Below, piece after piece: positions 23,571 through 33,409 of a DNA stretch of 64,000 nucleotides. Origin of the DNA: Gemmatimonadales bacterium UBA7889 (GTDB lineage: Bacteria; Gemmatimonadota; Gemmatimonadetes; Longimicrobiales; Gaopeijiaceae); assembly GCA_002501085.1 (NCBI GenBank), contig DLRL01000056.1, positions 1-64,000 of the forward strand. The letters are read 5' to 3'. The notes beneath the pieces are model-generated. The model worked only from the letters and a program-made list of their open reading frames with translations. It was not told the origin of the DNA and did no database searches. Positions within the stretch are counted from its first letter, which is position 1, and every line of letters starts with the position of its first letter. The translations under genes and the position numbers were made by a program.

Positions 23571-26282
23571 CTAGAACTCGAACTGCACTTGCAGAAGTGC
23601 AAGAATTCCCATATCAGGAACGCCGACAAACTGTTTGTGCTTGTTATTAAAGACGTTGTTGATAGTTGTAGATATCGTGGTTCCCGTACCTGGCAGGCGG
23701 TAGCCAGCGTTCATATCGACAACGTTCACGGCCTCAAGGACGTCCCTGTATACACCTGAATTCACAGGGAATCCGGCGCTCATTCTGAGGCGAGCACCGT
23801 AGAATACACCTGAAATCTTGTTATCAACGTCGAGTCCGATTGCGCCCTTAGACGTTGGGGCGTTGAGGGCGATATCCTGTGCGCCCAGACAGCTACCGTC
23901 GTTATCGAAATCAAAGCATTCATCACTCACGTACGAATACGATCCGGACAGCGTAACTTGATCAGTCACGTGAGCTTCCATACCTAAGTCCATGCCCTTA
24001 ACACTGAATTCCCCATAATTGCGGTAAGTCAGCAGCATGTCTGAATTAGATCTTCCATCTGGCACGATCGTTCCGAGTGGCACTTGTGCCAGTGTCGGCG
24101 CGACTGCAGCAGCAAGTTGCTGTGCTACTGAGGTAGGAACACCCACCGCGGCCAGGCGCGTAACCAAATAGGTTGCGACTGAGTTTCCATCGAGGAAGAC
24201 ATTTGGTGTCAGGGTCGTCAGTGGCCCGATGAAATTCTTGTAGTTATCAGAATATGCGGAGACGTCGAACCGGACCTTGTCACCAATCAAGCCTGTGTAT
24301 CCAAGCTCCCAGGTTGTTTTAGCAAGTGCGCTGAGGCTGCCCGCTCCTTGAGGGCCAGCGGTGGGGACAAAGGGTGCTCCTCCTGTCTGACTAAACTCGA
24401 ACATCGTTGAGGTGAGTTCGCCTGGCTGAGGGCTTCCTACGATTGCAGCGAACGATGCTGCGTTCAGACCCAACAGAGGCAACGTTGCCGCTAATGCAGG
24501 TACCTGCAGCATGAGTGGCACCAAAAGGTTGTCCCACAGCACAGCACCGTTAGCAGGCAGCTGCGCACCCGGGGCAAAGGGTGAGTACATGCAGAAGCCG
24601 TTGAGCCCACCGGCGCAGGTATTGTTGAACGTGAATCCAACGCCTGGAATACCGGCTGCGCGTACGTTATAGCCCACAGTCGGCGTGACCATACTTCGGC
24701 CCGCAAGGATATCAAGGAAGAGATTATTGCTTGTGGGCGTACTGAAGGACCGGTTGTACGTGGCCCTGAACGAGTGACCCTCGTCCGGCGTCAGAACGAG
24801 TCCGAGACGCGGCGATAGGAATGCATCATCAAGCCAATTATGAGTATCCCTCCGGATCGCTGCTACAAAGTCCAGCTGGTCGGTCAATGTGGTGGTCGTT
24901 TGTAGATACGCACCAAATAACTTCGTTTGGTCGTTGTCTTCATTCGCTCCGTTGATTGTACCACCGGTCCTCGGAGTCACATTTGAGTAATCGACACCGA
25001 CAGTGGCACTGAACCGATCACCGAGATCGAAGTTGTACTGGCCTTGCGTCGCGAACGTAACTGAGTTGTCGACGATCGGGTTGCCGGTGCGAAGTAGATA
25101 TGTGTCTCCAGCACTGCTGTTGTTCAGGAATGCTTGGACGAATAGGCCACTCTTATTTACGCGGGCCTGAAGAGATTTATAGGTCCAATTCTTAGCTTGA
25201 CCCGCACCAATTCCTGTTGGCTCGATTGAGCTGCCGAGGGTTTTGAGGCCACCGGTGATGATGATGTTATCGTTTGGGTCGTCCCAGGGGCGGAGATCGA
25301 GACGTGCCTCACCTCCGTAGTGCGACGAAAAGAAATCCCGGACACCGATCTTAGAGCCTGCTGGCGCCACAGCCCTAGCCGCAGCTTCCACTGGATCCGT
25401 GTATTCAAAGTCATTACCGCGGAAATACTGCCCAGAAACCTTGAGGCCAGCCTTTTCACTGAATGCCCAGGCATGTCGGAAGACACCTCGAAGCATGCTT
25501 TGGTTACCACCTGACAGGGCTACGCTCGTTCCTGGCCTGTCGATCGGTGACGAGGTGATGATGTGCATTACCCCGCTGGTGGCGTTGGGACCGTAAAGTG
25601 CGGCGGCCGGTCCCAGAACGACTTCGATGCGCTCGATATCCAGCGGAGTGGTCGGGTGCAGGTTGTAATTGTTAAGCCTGATTGATGGTATCCGAGCGTA
25701 GCGGTAGTCCGTGAGCACGAGCAGTGCTCCCGAAAAGACATTATTGAAGCCTCGTGTAACCGTGTTGCTCTGGTTGATGCCAATCTGAGAAACGTCTACC
25801 CCGGGCAATGCTTTCAGGAAGTCCGCAGTAGATGTAGATGCGATTCGTGAGATATCATCTGCTGTTACGATGCTTACTTGGGCGGGAGCCGACAGGCTGC
25901 TCGCCTCTTGGCCACGACTCACTGTAACGCTGACAGGAGCAAGAGCAAGTGCGGTCGAGGTCATCTCTACAGTGATCTCTGTGGCTGCACCCCCGCTGAC
26001 GGAGATACCGTCAACACGCACTGTCTCGTAACCGAGCAGCACTGCAACGATTGAGTAGGATCCGGGATCCAGACTCAAGGTGAAGTTGCCCTGTGCGTCT
26101 GATAGAGCACCACCTGACGTGCCTCCGCCGAGCACCTGGATCTGAGCTTGAGCGAGTGATTGACCCGTACTTTGATCTGTCACCTGGCCACTAATAGACC
26201 CTTGTTGGGCCTGAAGCGGGATCGTAACAATGAGTAGGGTGCCGATTAGAATGCCGAGAGAGCTTTTAAGTCGGTGGCGCAT
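23571..26282 (-). CDS. TonB-dependent receptor
   Basis: A 903-residue outer membrane receptor. The Sec signal ends at PLQAQ. Residues 28-115 form a carboxypeptidase-regulatory-like domain (SISGQVTDQSTGQSLAQAQI), followed by a TonB-box-like VTVSRG and the plug (VSIVTADDISRIA, LKALPGVDVSQ, IERIEVVLGPAAALYGPNATSGVMHI). The rest is the 22-strand barrel, ending in FEF, the expected C-terminal Phe. A long loop rich in Ala, Gly and Pro (VVGYNVRAAG to AASFAAIVG) lies mid-barrel. The substrate is unknown. GGAGAAGG precedes the ATG. It is divergent from the S9 peptidase gene, so oligopeptide uptake is a reasonable guess. Confidence 0.95.
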   Translation of the reverse strand: MRHRLKSSLGILIGTLLIVTIPLQAQQGSISGQVTDQSTGQSLAQAQIQVLGGGTSGGALSDAQGNFTLSLDPGSYSIVAVLLGYETVRVDGISVSGGAATEITVEMTSTALALAPVSVTVSRGQEASSLSAPAQVSIVTADDISRIASTSTADFLKALPGVDVSQIGINQSNTVTRGFNNVFSGALLVLTDYRYARIPSIRLNNYNLHPTTPLDIERIEVVLGPAAALYGPNATSGVMHIITSSPIDRPGTSVALSGGNQSMLRGVFRHAWAFSEKAGLKVSGQYFRGNDFEYTDPVEAAARAVAPAGSKIGVRDFFSSHYGGEARLDLRPWDDPNDNIIITGGLKTLGSSIEPTGIGAGQAKNWTYKSLQARVNKSGLFVQAFLNNSSAGDTYLLRTGNPIVDNSVTFATQGQYNFDLGDRFSATVGVDYSNVTPRTGGTINGANEDNDQTKLFGAYLQTTTTLTDQLDFVAAIRRDTHNWLDDAFLSPRLGLVLTPDEGHSFRATYNRSFSTPTSNNLFLDILAGRSMVTPTVGYNVRAAGIPGVGFTFNNTCAGGLNGFCMYSPFAPGAQLPANGAVLWDNLLVPLMLQVPALAATLPLLGLNAASFAAIVGSPQPGELTSTMFEFSQTGGAPFVPTAGPQGAGSLSALAKTTWELGYTGLIGDKVRFDVSAYSDNYKNFIGPLTTLTPNVFLDGNSVATYLVTRLAAVGVPTSVAQQLAAAVAPTLAQVPLGTIVPDGRSNSDMLLTYRNYGEFSVKGMDLGMEAHVTDQVTLSGSYSYVSDECFDFDNDGSCLGAQDIALNAPTSKGAIGLDVDNKISGVFYGARLRMSAGFPVNSGVYRDVLEAVNVVDMNAGYRLPGTGTTISTTINNVFNNKHKQFVGVPDMGILALLQVQFEF

Positions 26283-26544
26283 GTTCAGCCTTCTCCGTAT
26301 GTCCGGGAAGCTTTCAGCGAATCCTGCTAGAAGGAAAAATACACACTGTTTACTAGAGATTGCAAAAGGTTTTTCCGTAATAACGCCTGGTTTTCATGCT
26401 TCCAGGAGTGCCAGATCTTGATTTTTTCAGGCTGGATCAAGGCCTATCGCGTGCCATTTGCCACCTTCTAGCCCATTATTGCGTACCTGCCCTGAGGCAG
26501 GTTCATTGCCAGAACTGTATCAATATCTACCGATCGAGGACGAT

Positions 26545-28794
26545 ATGCGTTTTCCGTCAGCCACATGTTTTCTCATCTCTGTGCTTGCGCTCACATGGGC
26601 GGGAGAAGTCAGTGCTCAACAGCGAACCTTCACGTTCATGGATGTGCAGGAACTTAAACGAGCTGGGTCTTGGGTCCCTCGATCGGATGGGGCGCTCATG
26701 CTCTATACCGTTACGACCCCCGATTGGGTGGAAGCAAGTTCTCAAAGTGATATCCATATCGTGTCATTGGCAGATGGGGTGTCTTCGAGTCGAAGACTTA
26801 CGTTCACTGACGATAAGAACGAAACGCAGCCCACTTGGTCTCCGGATGGCTCGTTTTTTGTATTTCTGTCGAATCGTGACTCCGAAGGATCTGAGGGTAA
26901 CCAGCTGTACATGATGCGTCACGACGGCGGTGAAGCTCAAAAGATCACCGAAGCTCAAGAAGGGGTGTCGGGGTTTGATTTCAGTCCAGATGGGCGCTGG
27001 GTTGTCTACCGGAGTGGTGAGTCCGGACAGGAACAGCTATTTGGAACGTTAGTCGCTGATTTGCCTGCGGGTGAAGCTGAGCAGCTCACGGAGGGTGAGG
27101 CTGGTATCGAACAGTGGGACTTCAGCCCTGACGGAAGCCGTATCTACTTCGTGCGTCCTGACGAGTTCGATGAGGATGAGAAACTGCGGTTGGAAGAAGG
27201 CTTCACCGTGGACGTAAAGAACGCCACAACTCCCTTCTCTAGCCTCTGGTCACTCGACGTCCGTTCGGGCAGTGAAAGCCCGATGACGACCAGTGAATCA
27301 TATAGCGTAGATGGGTTTACAGTCTCACCAGATGGTCGTTGGATAAGCTTTGCAGGGGGATCAACCGAGCGCTACGAACGAAACATCACACAGGCTCGTC
27401 TCTATACAGACCAGTACCTTTTGGAGGTGAGTAGCGGACAAGTCGAGCGCCTGACAGACAATTATGAGGTTGGTGAGTCCGGACTAAGCTTCTCGCCGGA
27501 TAGCCGTTGGATTGTGTTCACTGCTCCGGACGATATGGAGCGCTATTCGATGACCAATAGCCGGATGTATGTCCGTGCCGTGGACGACAGGGATGGAGCC
27601 TTCCGGAAGATTGGCACAGAGTTCGATGAAAATATACGAGCTGGTTTCTGGTCAGATGATGCCACCACCATCTATTTCAATGCGGGTGTGACGGTAACCA
27701 CCCAGCTGCATGCGATGGATGTCCAGACCGGCCAGGTGCGCCAGCTCACGCACGAGCGAGCAGCTCTTTCGGTTAGCCGTGACGAGGACAGTGGTGTGAT
27801 CCTGATTGGATATTCGGATCCCGTCACTCCGCCTACAGTTTTCACGACTGCGAGCGTAGAAGGAGTAATGGATCGATCATCCTGGATTCAGCTTGTTGAC
27901 GCGAATCAGCAGCTGAGAGATATCAGCTTTGGCGAGGAAGTGGAGATCAATTGGACTTCGACTGACGGGAAGACCGTGGGTGGAGTTCTGGTCTATCCAG
28001 CTGGGTACTCAGAAGGAACGCGCTATCCGCTCATCGTCGCTATTCATGGGGGCCCAGCGTCTGCGGACCAACTGCGATTCAATGGTGGATACAATGCGCA
28101 AGTCTATGCGGGAGCAGGCTACGCAGTTCTTAAGCCTAACTACCGAGGGTCTACGAACTACGGCAACGCTCATCGGACAGACATCGTAGGTGACTATTTT
28201 ACTCTCGGCTTCGACGACATCATGACAGGTGTAGATTACCTGATCGAGGAGGGCATCGTTGACTCCGAACGAATGGGAGCGCTGGGCTGGAGTGCTGGTG
28301 GCCACTGGTCCAACTGGATCCTGACACATACTGACCGCTTCAAGGCCATAAGCTCAGGCGCGGGTACGATGAATTGGATCAGCATGTATGCTCAGAGTGA
28401 CGTTCAGAGGAATCGTCAGTTCTATATCGGGGATGACTTTCTCTACGAGAACTTTGATCCGTACTGGGATCAGTCTCCACTGAAGTACATTGCTGATGCG
28501 AAAACCCCGACGATGGTTCACGTGGTCGAAGGTGACCCGCGAGTGCCAAGCCCACAGTCCGTAGAACTCCATATGGCGTTAAAGAAGCTTGGTGTGCCAA
28601 CGGAGTTGTTCATGTATCCTGGTCGTAGCCATGGAATTCCTGACCCTAGAAACCGGCTGGTCAAAGCGGTCAGTGAGATGGCATGGATGGACCACTATGT
28701 TAGAGGCATCGGTGACAAATTTGAGTGGAAGCAGGTCTTAGAGACACTTGAAGGTAAGAAGGAAAGGCCCAGAGCGATTTCAGACCACGATTGA
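26545..28794 (+). CDS. exported S9 prolyl-oligopeptidase-family peptidase
   Basis: A 749-residue serine peptidase. The start at ATG 26545 has GAGGA five bases upstream and gives a signal ending at EVSAQ; the frame runs 87 bases further back without a signal. Residues 30-480 form a TolB/DPP-IV-like beta-propeller with repeated F-S-P-D-G-R-W units. The catalytic domain has HGGP, G-W-S-A-G-G with Ser583, Asp664 in EGDPR and His696 in GRSHGI. It likely degrades imported or surface peptides. It is divergent from the TonB receptor. Confidence 0.94.
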   Translation: MRFPSATCFLISVLALTWAGEVSAQQRTFTFMDVQELKRAGSWVPRSDGALMLYTVTTPDWVEASSQSDIHIVSLADGVSSSRRLTFTDDKNETQPTWSPDGSFFVFLSNRDSEGSEGNQLYMMRHDGGEAQKITEAQEGVSGFDFSPDGRWVVYRSGESGQEQLFGTLVADLPAGEAEQLTEGEAGIEQWDFSPDGSRIYFVRPDEFDEDEKLRLEEGFTVDVKNATTPFSSLWSLDVRSGSESPMTTSESYSVDGFTVSPDGRWISFAGGSTERYERNITQARLYTDQYLLEVSSGQVERLTDNYEVGESGLSFSPDSRWIVFTAPDDMERYSMTNSRMYVRAVDDRDGAFRKIGTEFDENIRAGFWSDDATTIYFNAGVTVTTQLHAMDVQTGQVRQLTHERAALSVSRDEDSGVILIGYSDPVTPPTVFTTASVEGVMDRSSWIQLVDANQQLRDISFGEEVEINWTSTDGKTVGGVLVYPAGYSEGTRYPLIVAIHGGPASADQLRFNGGYNAQVYAGAGYAVLKPNYRGSTNYGNAHRTDIVGDYFTLGFDDIMTGVDYLIEEGIVDSERMGALGWSAGGHWSNWILTHTDRFKAISSGAGTMNWISMYAQSDVQRNRQFYIGDDFLYENFDPYWDQSPLKYIADAKTPTMVHVVEGDPRVPSPQSVELHMALKKLGVPTELFMYPGRSHGIPDPRNRLVKAVSEMAWMDHYVRGIGDKFEWKQVLETLEGKKERPRAISDHD

Positions 28795-28818
28795 GCTGAG
28801 CAGTTGTATCTTCCGTCG

Positions 28819-29805
28819 CTAGGTGGTGAGCACGGTCGAGCCAACGGTCTTGCGGTGCTCAAGGTCTTGATGAGCCTTGGAAACATCTGATAGTGAATAT
28901 TCTTGGCCAATAAGTGGGGTGACCTTACCGGATAGCACCATATCGAAGAGCTTGGCTATGCCTTCAGCAGCTTCGGTCGGATCGGTGTAATGATGCGCTA
29001 AGACAGGACGTGTTAGGAATAGCGAGCCGCTTTGTGAGAGCAGGAGTGGGGGTACAGGTGGCACAGGCCCTGATGCATTTCCGAAGGTTACCATCATCCC
29101 ACGTGGCCGAAGGGATTTGATCGAAGCCTCGAATGTGGCAGCTCCAACCGAGTCGTACACGACGTCTACTCCTCTCCCATCTGTAATTTCTCGAACCCGA
29201 TCAGCTACATCTTCAACACGGTACAGGATCACCTCGTCGCACCCACTCGTCCGTGCTAATTCGCCTTTCTCCTCGGATCCCACTGTACCAATAACCCTTG
29301 CACCTAGAGCGTTGAGCCATTGTGAGGCAATCAATCCAACTCCCCCGGCGGCTGCATGGAGTAGGACCACATCTCCGGCAGAGATAGGGAACGTCCGATT
29401 CACGAGGTACTCGACTGTGCACCCTTTGAGCATGATTGCGGCAGCAGTGCGATCATCAATCGCGTCCGGAAGTCGAGCTAGTCGTGTTCGTGGCAGAACC
29501 CTTTTTTCACTGTATGATCCGGGCGGTCCATTTCCTGTGTAGGCTACTCTTTCACCAGGGCTTAGATCATCGACATTCGATCCAACTGCTTCAATGATCC
29601 CCGCGGCTTCTACTCCCGGTGTGAAAGGCAGCTCTAACGGATAGAGGCCGGTCCTGTGATATACATCAATGAAGTTCAGCCCTACAGCTGTGTGACGGAC
29701 CAGCACATCAGTTGGGCCCAGTGGTGGCAATTCACTTTCTTGCCACTCCAGGACCTCGGGGCCTCCGAACTGACTTACGACGATCGCTCGTGTGTTTTCA
29801 TTCAT
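28819..29805 (-). CDS. zinc-independent NADPH:quinone oxidoreductase-like protein
   Basis: A 328-residue medium-chain dehydrogenase/reductase. The N-terminal catalytic domain has RHTAVGLNFIDVYHRTGLYP and TPGVEAAGIIEAVG, the quinone oxidoreductase (Qor) signature. The nucleotide domain has LLHAAAGGVGLIASQWLNALGARVIGTVGS, and no structural-zinc Cys are present. It reduces quinones or enones with NADPH in known relatives. The ATG at 29805 is chosen; a GTG at 29811 is also possible and neither has a clear ribosome binding site. It is cytosolic, unlike most neighbours. Confidence 0.93.
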   Translation of the reverse strand: MNENTRAIVVSQFGGPEVLEWQESELPPLGPTDVLVRHTAVGLNFIDVYHRTGLYPLELPFTPGVEAAGIIEAVGSNVDDLSPGERVAYTGNGPPGSYSEKRVLPRTRLARLPDAIDDRTAAAIMLKGCTVEYLVNRTFPISAGDVVLLHAAAGGVGLIASQWLNALGARVIGTVGSEEKGELARTSGCDEVILYRVEDVADRVREITDGRGVDVVYDSVGAATFEASIKSLRPRGMMVTFGNASGPVPPVPPLLLSQSGSLFLTRPVLAHHYTDPTEAAEGIAKLFDMVLSGKVTPLIGQEYSLSDVSKAHQDLEHRKTVGSTVLTT

Positions 29806-29864
29806 GTGCACAATTTCTGTGGATTGAGATTGGAGGGAAAGCTATATCTCATTACGAGTTAGCC

Positions 29865-29969
29865 CTATGTATCACTAATTCCGAAGATCTCTTCGATCGC
29901 TTGATCTCGGTAGAGCAGGTGGGCTGTCGCCAGCCCTGCGATACCGCTACCGATGATTGCGACGCGCAT
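29865..29969 (-). pseudogene. fragment of an FAD/NAD-binding oxidoreductase
   Basis: A 34-codon frame starting at ATG 29969 opens MRVAIIGSGIAGLATAHLLY, a textbook first beta-alpha unit of a flavin amine oxidase or related FAD protein (GxGxxG). The text then turns non-homologous and reaches TAG at 29865. The rest of a 350-450 residue enzyme is absent, since the Qor gene begins 60 bases further on. I read it as the remnant left after a deletion rather than a working peptide. Confidence 0.55.
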
Positions 29970-30015
29970 CCCTAGTGACCCTGGGGAACTCTAATGAATC
30001 CAGTGTTGGTGAAGG

Positions 30016-30957
30016 CTAGCGCCCTTTCCATTGTCCTAGATGTTCAATGAGCAATTCATTGAGCTTGTCTGTGGCTTCTTCAGCAATCCAATGACTCACG
30101 CCCTCAAGTATTTCAAACTGGTACGGGCCCGTCACAAACTCCTTAGAAGCCTCGGCGGTTCCTCGGACGAAACAGCAGTCCTCTGTGCTCCAGACATAGA
30201 GTGTGGGGATAGTGACCATTGCAGCGGAAGCAGGCGGAGCATCTCCCTGGGAGGGTATGGCAGAACGATACCAGTTAAGAGCAGCCCGAAGTGCATCTGG
30301 AGTACCGAGCACACTGAGGTAAGCATCCAGATCTGTTTCTGAAGAGCTAAACTGGGACAGTATGCCCCTGAGCAGCTGTGCCTCATTTGCCAGAAAAAGT
30401 TGTTCCGAGCCCGCTGATCGGAACATCGTCATGTAACTAGACGCTTGTGATTGTTCAGAATTTGGATCCGACAGCGCTCGTGCAAAAGCAGTCATGTGGG
30501 GTGTAGAGAGCGCGGCGACTGATTGAACACGTTCGGGTACGGATGAAGCGAGGATCCATGATACAGCTGCTCCCCAGTCATGCCCCACCACATGAAAACG
30601 CTCATACCCAAGAGCCGTTGCCATTCCTAAAACGTCCCCTACGAGTTCTTCCATCACATAGTCGGATTCTTCTGGAGGGCGGGCCCCTACTGAGTACCCT
30701 CTTTGATCTGGTGCCACAACTCGAAAGCCAAGAGCAGCGAGGACTGGCAGTTGGTTGCGCCATGCGTAGCCAGCTTGAGGAAACCCATGCAAGAGCAGTA
30801 CTAGTTCGCCATCCTGTGGTCCCGCTGCGAGCGCATCAAATACGAAATCTTCAACTGAAATTTCTATCTGCTCCAATTCATCCCCTGTGGATTGTGCAAG
30901 ATATGGGGGCGTAATCCACCCCAATGTGATACCGAGTAATAAGGTTGATCTTAACAT
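30016..30957 (-). CDS. exported alpha/beta hydrolase, epoxide-hydrolase-like
   Basis: A 313-residue protein with a Sec signal ending near PYLAQ. Motifs are LLHGFPQAGYAWR (oxyanion), VAPDQRGYSVG, the nucleophile region VVGHDWGAAVSW in which the nucleophile is Asp rather than Ser, and a C-terminal SHWIAEEATDKL with the catalytic His. An Asp nucleophile in GHDWG is typical of epoxide hydrolases and haloalkane dehalogenases. Export is less usual. The substrate is unknown. Confidence 0.9.
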   Translation of the reverse strand: MLRSTLLLGITLGWITPPYLAQSTGDELEQIEISVEDFVFDALAAGPQDGELVLLLHGFPQAGYAWRNQLPVLAALGFRVVAPDQRGYSVGARPPEESDYVMEELVGDVLGMATALGYERFHVVGHDWGAAVSWILASSVPERVQSVAALSTPHMTAFARALSDPNSEQSQASSYMTMFRSAGSEQLFLANEAQLLRGILSQFSSSETDLDAYLSVLGTPDALRAALNWYRSAIPSQGDAPPASAAMVTIPTLYVWSTEDCCFVRGTAEASKEFVTGPYQFEILEGVSHWIAEEATDKLNELLIEHLGQWKGR

Positions 30958-31104
30958 TGCAAGGTCTCGTTTTTACTGGGAACAGGGGAGTATACGCTTA
31001 CATCGATGCCAAGACATCTGGAAGAGAGGGTGGGCCCTAGATCCTAGCAACCGAGACATGAGCGTCTATCTTTCCAGTTATTACTGTTTAGCCCGGAGAA
31101 TAAA

Positions 31105-31644
31105 ATGTGTCGCGCCCGCTTTTTTTTGACAGCCATACTCGCTGCTGCCTTTGCTGTCCCTCTTTCAGCTCAGTCGGCACCTTCAAATTTTGGAGAAGAG
31201 ATTTCCGGGCAGTTCGAGGGTTCAGCACGTAAACTCGTCGCTCTCGCGCAAGCGATGCCATCTGATACCTATCTTTGGCGCCCCATGGAGGGTGTGTACT
31301 CGGTAGCGAGGGTATACACGCATATCTCCCGCTATAACTACATGTATCCCGACCAGAGTCTTGGTATCGAATCTCCTATGGGGCCAGCGGAATACGGGCG
31401 TTGGGAAGAAGAAGTTTTTGATAAAGACAAAATAGTCGAGATTCTCAGCGCCTCGATAAACCATGTCCGGGCAGTAATTGATCAAATGTCAGAGCAAGAC
31501 CTCAGTAAGCCGACCCGCCTTTACGGGAGAGAGGTCGGCCAATGGGCAGTTCTCTTACAGCTTGTCACCCACATGAATGAACATCTCGGTCAAGCGATCG
31601 CGTATGCGAGAATGAATCAAGTAGTTCCCCCGTGGTCGAGCTAG
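31105..31644 (+). CDS. exported DinB-family protein
   Basis: A 179-residue protein with a Sec signal ending at PLSAQ and a four-helix DinB fold. The three potential metal His lie in YTHISRYNY, and in HMNEHLGQAIAYARMN near the C-terminus. DinB/YfiT relatives bind metal and many act as thiol S-transferases; whether this one does is unknown. GGAG lies seven bases before the ATG. It is the first gene of a three-gene operon with two aldolase-like lipoproteins (gaps of 12 and 4 bases). Confidence 0.9.
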   Translation: MCRARFFLTAILAAAFAVPLSAQSAPSNFGEEISGQFEGSARKLVALAQAMPSDTYLWRPMEGVYSVARVYTHISRYNYMYPDQSLGIESPMGPAEYGRWEEEVFDKDKIVEILSASINHVRAVIDQMSEQDLSKPTRLYGREVGQWAVLLQLVTHMNEHLGQAIAYARMNQVVPPWSS

Positions 31645-31656
31645 GAGAAACTTATT

Positions 31657-32484
31657 ATGTCCCGCCGATCTCAATTGTTCATCATCGCAGTCGCACTTAC
31701 CGCTGTATTTAGTTGTCAGAGTCAACAAATGGAGTCGTCTGACCCCTCGGAGGTGGAAGCTATGGTGGACCAGGAACCCGGTTCAAAATTGGCTCGTCTC
31801 TTAGCTGAAGGTCAGGCAGTCTTCGGGATGTTCGCACGTCCGCAGAATGCTGAGGGTGGTCGGGTTGCTGCTGCAAACGATGAGACGGATTTCATTTTTT
31901 ATTCCCTAGAATCTGGGCCATGGGATATACCGACGATGGCATCCTTCATGACCGCAATGGCTGAAGCGTCCGATGAAAAGGAACCACATCCGGTTACGCT
32001 TCGAATTCCACCGATCCGTGAAGATCGTGAGGCTGCGCTCACCCATATTTCTGAAGGTATCGCTGCTGGTGTTGAGGGGGTTGTATTTCCTCACGTTGAG
32101 TCAGTGCAGGATGCGGAACTTGCAGTGAGTTCGATGGGCAGTCGCCTTTGGCCCAGTAACCCCAGCGGGGATCTCATTAATATCCTACTCATAGAGGATC
32201 AGGTAGGTATCGCTGCTGCTCGAGAGATTATCGGGACACCGGGTGTCAGTGTAGCGATTCCCGGTCCAGGTGATCTTCGTAGGGCTTATGAGGGAGATAT
32301 GCAGGCGGTAGAGGCTGCGATTCAAACTGTACTTGCAGCCTGCAAAGAATTTGATGTTGCATGCGGAATTACTGCTGACGTTGATGACATTGCTGAGCGC
32401 CTAGCACAAGGGTTCAAGCTCATCATTGTCAATCAACCCGAAGCGCTCTCGGTTGGTCTCGAGGAGTCTGGTCGTGGGGGTTGA
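31657..32484 (+). CDS. HpcH/HpaI-aldolase-like lipoprotein, copy 1
   Basis: A 275-residue protein with a lipoprotein signal (AVFSC, Cys20) and an HpcH/HpaI-type TIM barrel. Family landmarks are kept: Arg116 in T-L-R-I-P-P-I, VEGVVFPHVES, the metal Glu180 in LLIED and Asp206 in IPGPGDL. Cytosolic relatives cleave 4-hydroxy-2-oxo acids with a divalent metal; a lipid-anchored exported form is unusual. AGGAGA lies eight bases before the ATG. A divergent paralog follows directly. Confidence 0.8.
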   Translation: MSRRSQLFIIAVALTAVFSCQSQQMESSDPSEVEAMVDQEPGSKLARLLAEGQAVFGMFARPQNAEGGRVAAANDETDFIFYSLESGPWDIPTMASFMTAMAEASDEKEPHPVTLRIPPIREDREAALTHISEGIAAGVEGVVFPHVESVQDAELAVSSMGSRLWPSNPSGDLINILLIEDQVGIAAAREIIGTPGVSVAIPGPGDLRRAYEGDMQAVEAAIQTVLAACKEFDVACGITADVDDIAERLAQGFKLIIVNQPEALSVGLEESGRGG

Positions 32485-32488
32485 GCGC

Positions 32489-33370
32489 GTGATTGCGATG
32501 GTAAGCCCATACGGATTCAAGCTGATCGCAGTGAGCGCTGCTCTATGCATGACTGCGGCTTGCTCTGACGTGTCAGACGACACCAGTGCAGCTGATGCCG
32601 AATCTACCTCCAGGCTAATACAGCTATGGTCTGCAGGTGCACCCGCATTCGGTGTCTTTGTCCCAAATGAACGTCCAAGAGGTGAGGTGGCACCTGATGG
32701 TTCTCGTCTCCCGCCACTGTATACCGCTGAGGGAGGCGCAAGTCTCGGCGAGAATCCTTTGTTGGACTACCTCTTTCTTAATCTAGAAGGGAATTATGAT
32801 ACGGAGGCTGTAGCTGCGATTGCGGAAGGTCTTAGTCGATCCGATAGAGACGGAGGCCCTTCGCTACTTGTCCGAATTCCACCCATAGAACGTGATGGTC
32901 TCGAAACAGCACGAGCGCGGGTGATCGAGTCACTTCAGTTGGGCGCAGACGGTATCGTGATTCCGCATGTACGTAGTGCTGAAGAAGCACGATTGGCAGT
33001 GAGTTTCTTCACAGATGCTGGAGTTAGCGTTTGGTCTCCCGATAATCCGGATGGCCAGAAACTGGCCATGATCATGATCGAAGATGCAGGTGCACTCGCG
33101 GCGGCAGCAGAGATCGCGGATACGCCAGGTTACAGCGTTTTGGCCTGTGGTATTGGAAGCCTTTCACGTGATTTAGGAAGCCGTGAAGCCGGAGAGGCCG
33201 GTACACAAGAAGTGCTGCAGCAATCAGAACGTGTGGGTCTCCCGAATATGATCACGGCCAATGCTCAAGATGTGGAACAGCGGCTCGAAGAGGGCTTTCT
33301 TGGTCTACTGATGTCTGGGCCAGGTGCAGACGAGGCGATCCGTATCGGCAGGTCTGCCTCCGGACGCTAA
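32489..33370 (+). CDS. HpcH/HpaI-aldolase-like lipoprotein, copy 2, altered metal site
   Basis: A 293-residue paralog of the gene upstream. The GTG at 32489 is chosen because GGGGG lies eight bases upstream; an ATG at 32498 is the alternative. The signal ends at MTAAC (Cys25). Arg129 (LLVRIPPI) and Glu198 (IMIED) align with copy 1, but its G-P-G-D-L is G-I-G-S-L here, so the metal-binding Asp is Ser224. The pair probably arose by tandem duplication, and this copy may have lost aldolase activity. Confidence 0.78.
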   Translation: MIAMVSPYGFKLIAVSAALCMTAACSDVSDDTSAADAESTSRLIQLWSAGAPAFGVFVPNERPRGEVAPDGSRLPPLYTAEGGASLGENPLLDYLFLNLEGNYDTEAVAAIAEGLSRSDRDGGPSLLVRIPPIERDGLETARARVIESLQLGADGIVIPHVRSAEEARLAVSFFTDAGVSVWSPDNPDGQKLAMIMIEDAGALAAAAEIADTPGYSVLACGIGSLSRDLGSREAGEAGTQEVLQQSERVGLPNMITANAQDVEQRLEEGFLGLLMSGPGADEAIRIGRSASGR

Positions 33371-33409
33371 CTGTTTTGATATCTAGTATTGGTAGTGTGT
33401 AGTGGCCCG

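Noticed and set aside
29117..29542. 141-codon open frame antisense to the quinone oxidoreductase
   Set aside because: Composition follows the real gene; no ribosome binding site and no protein character.
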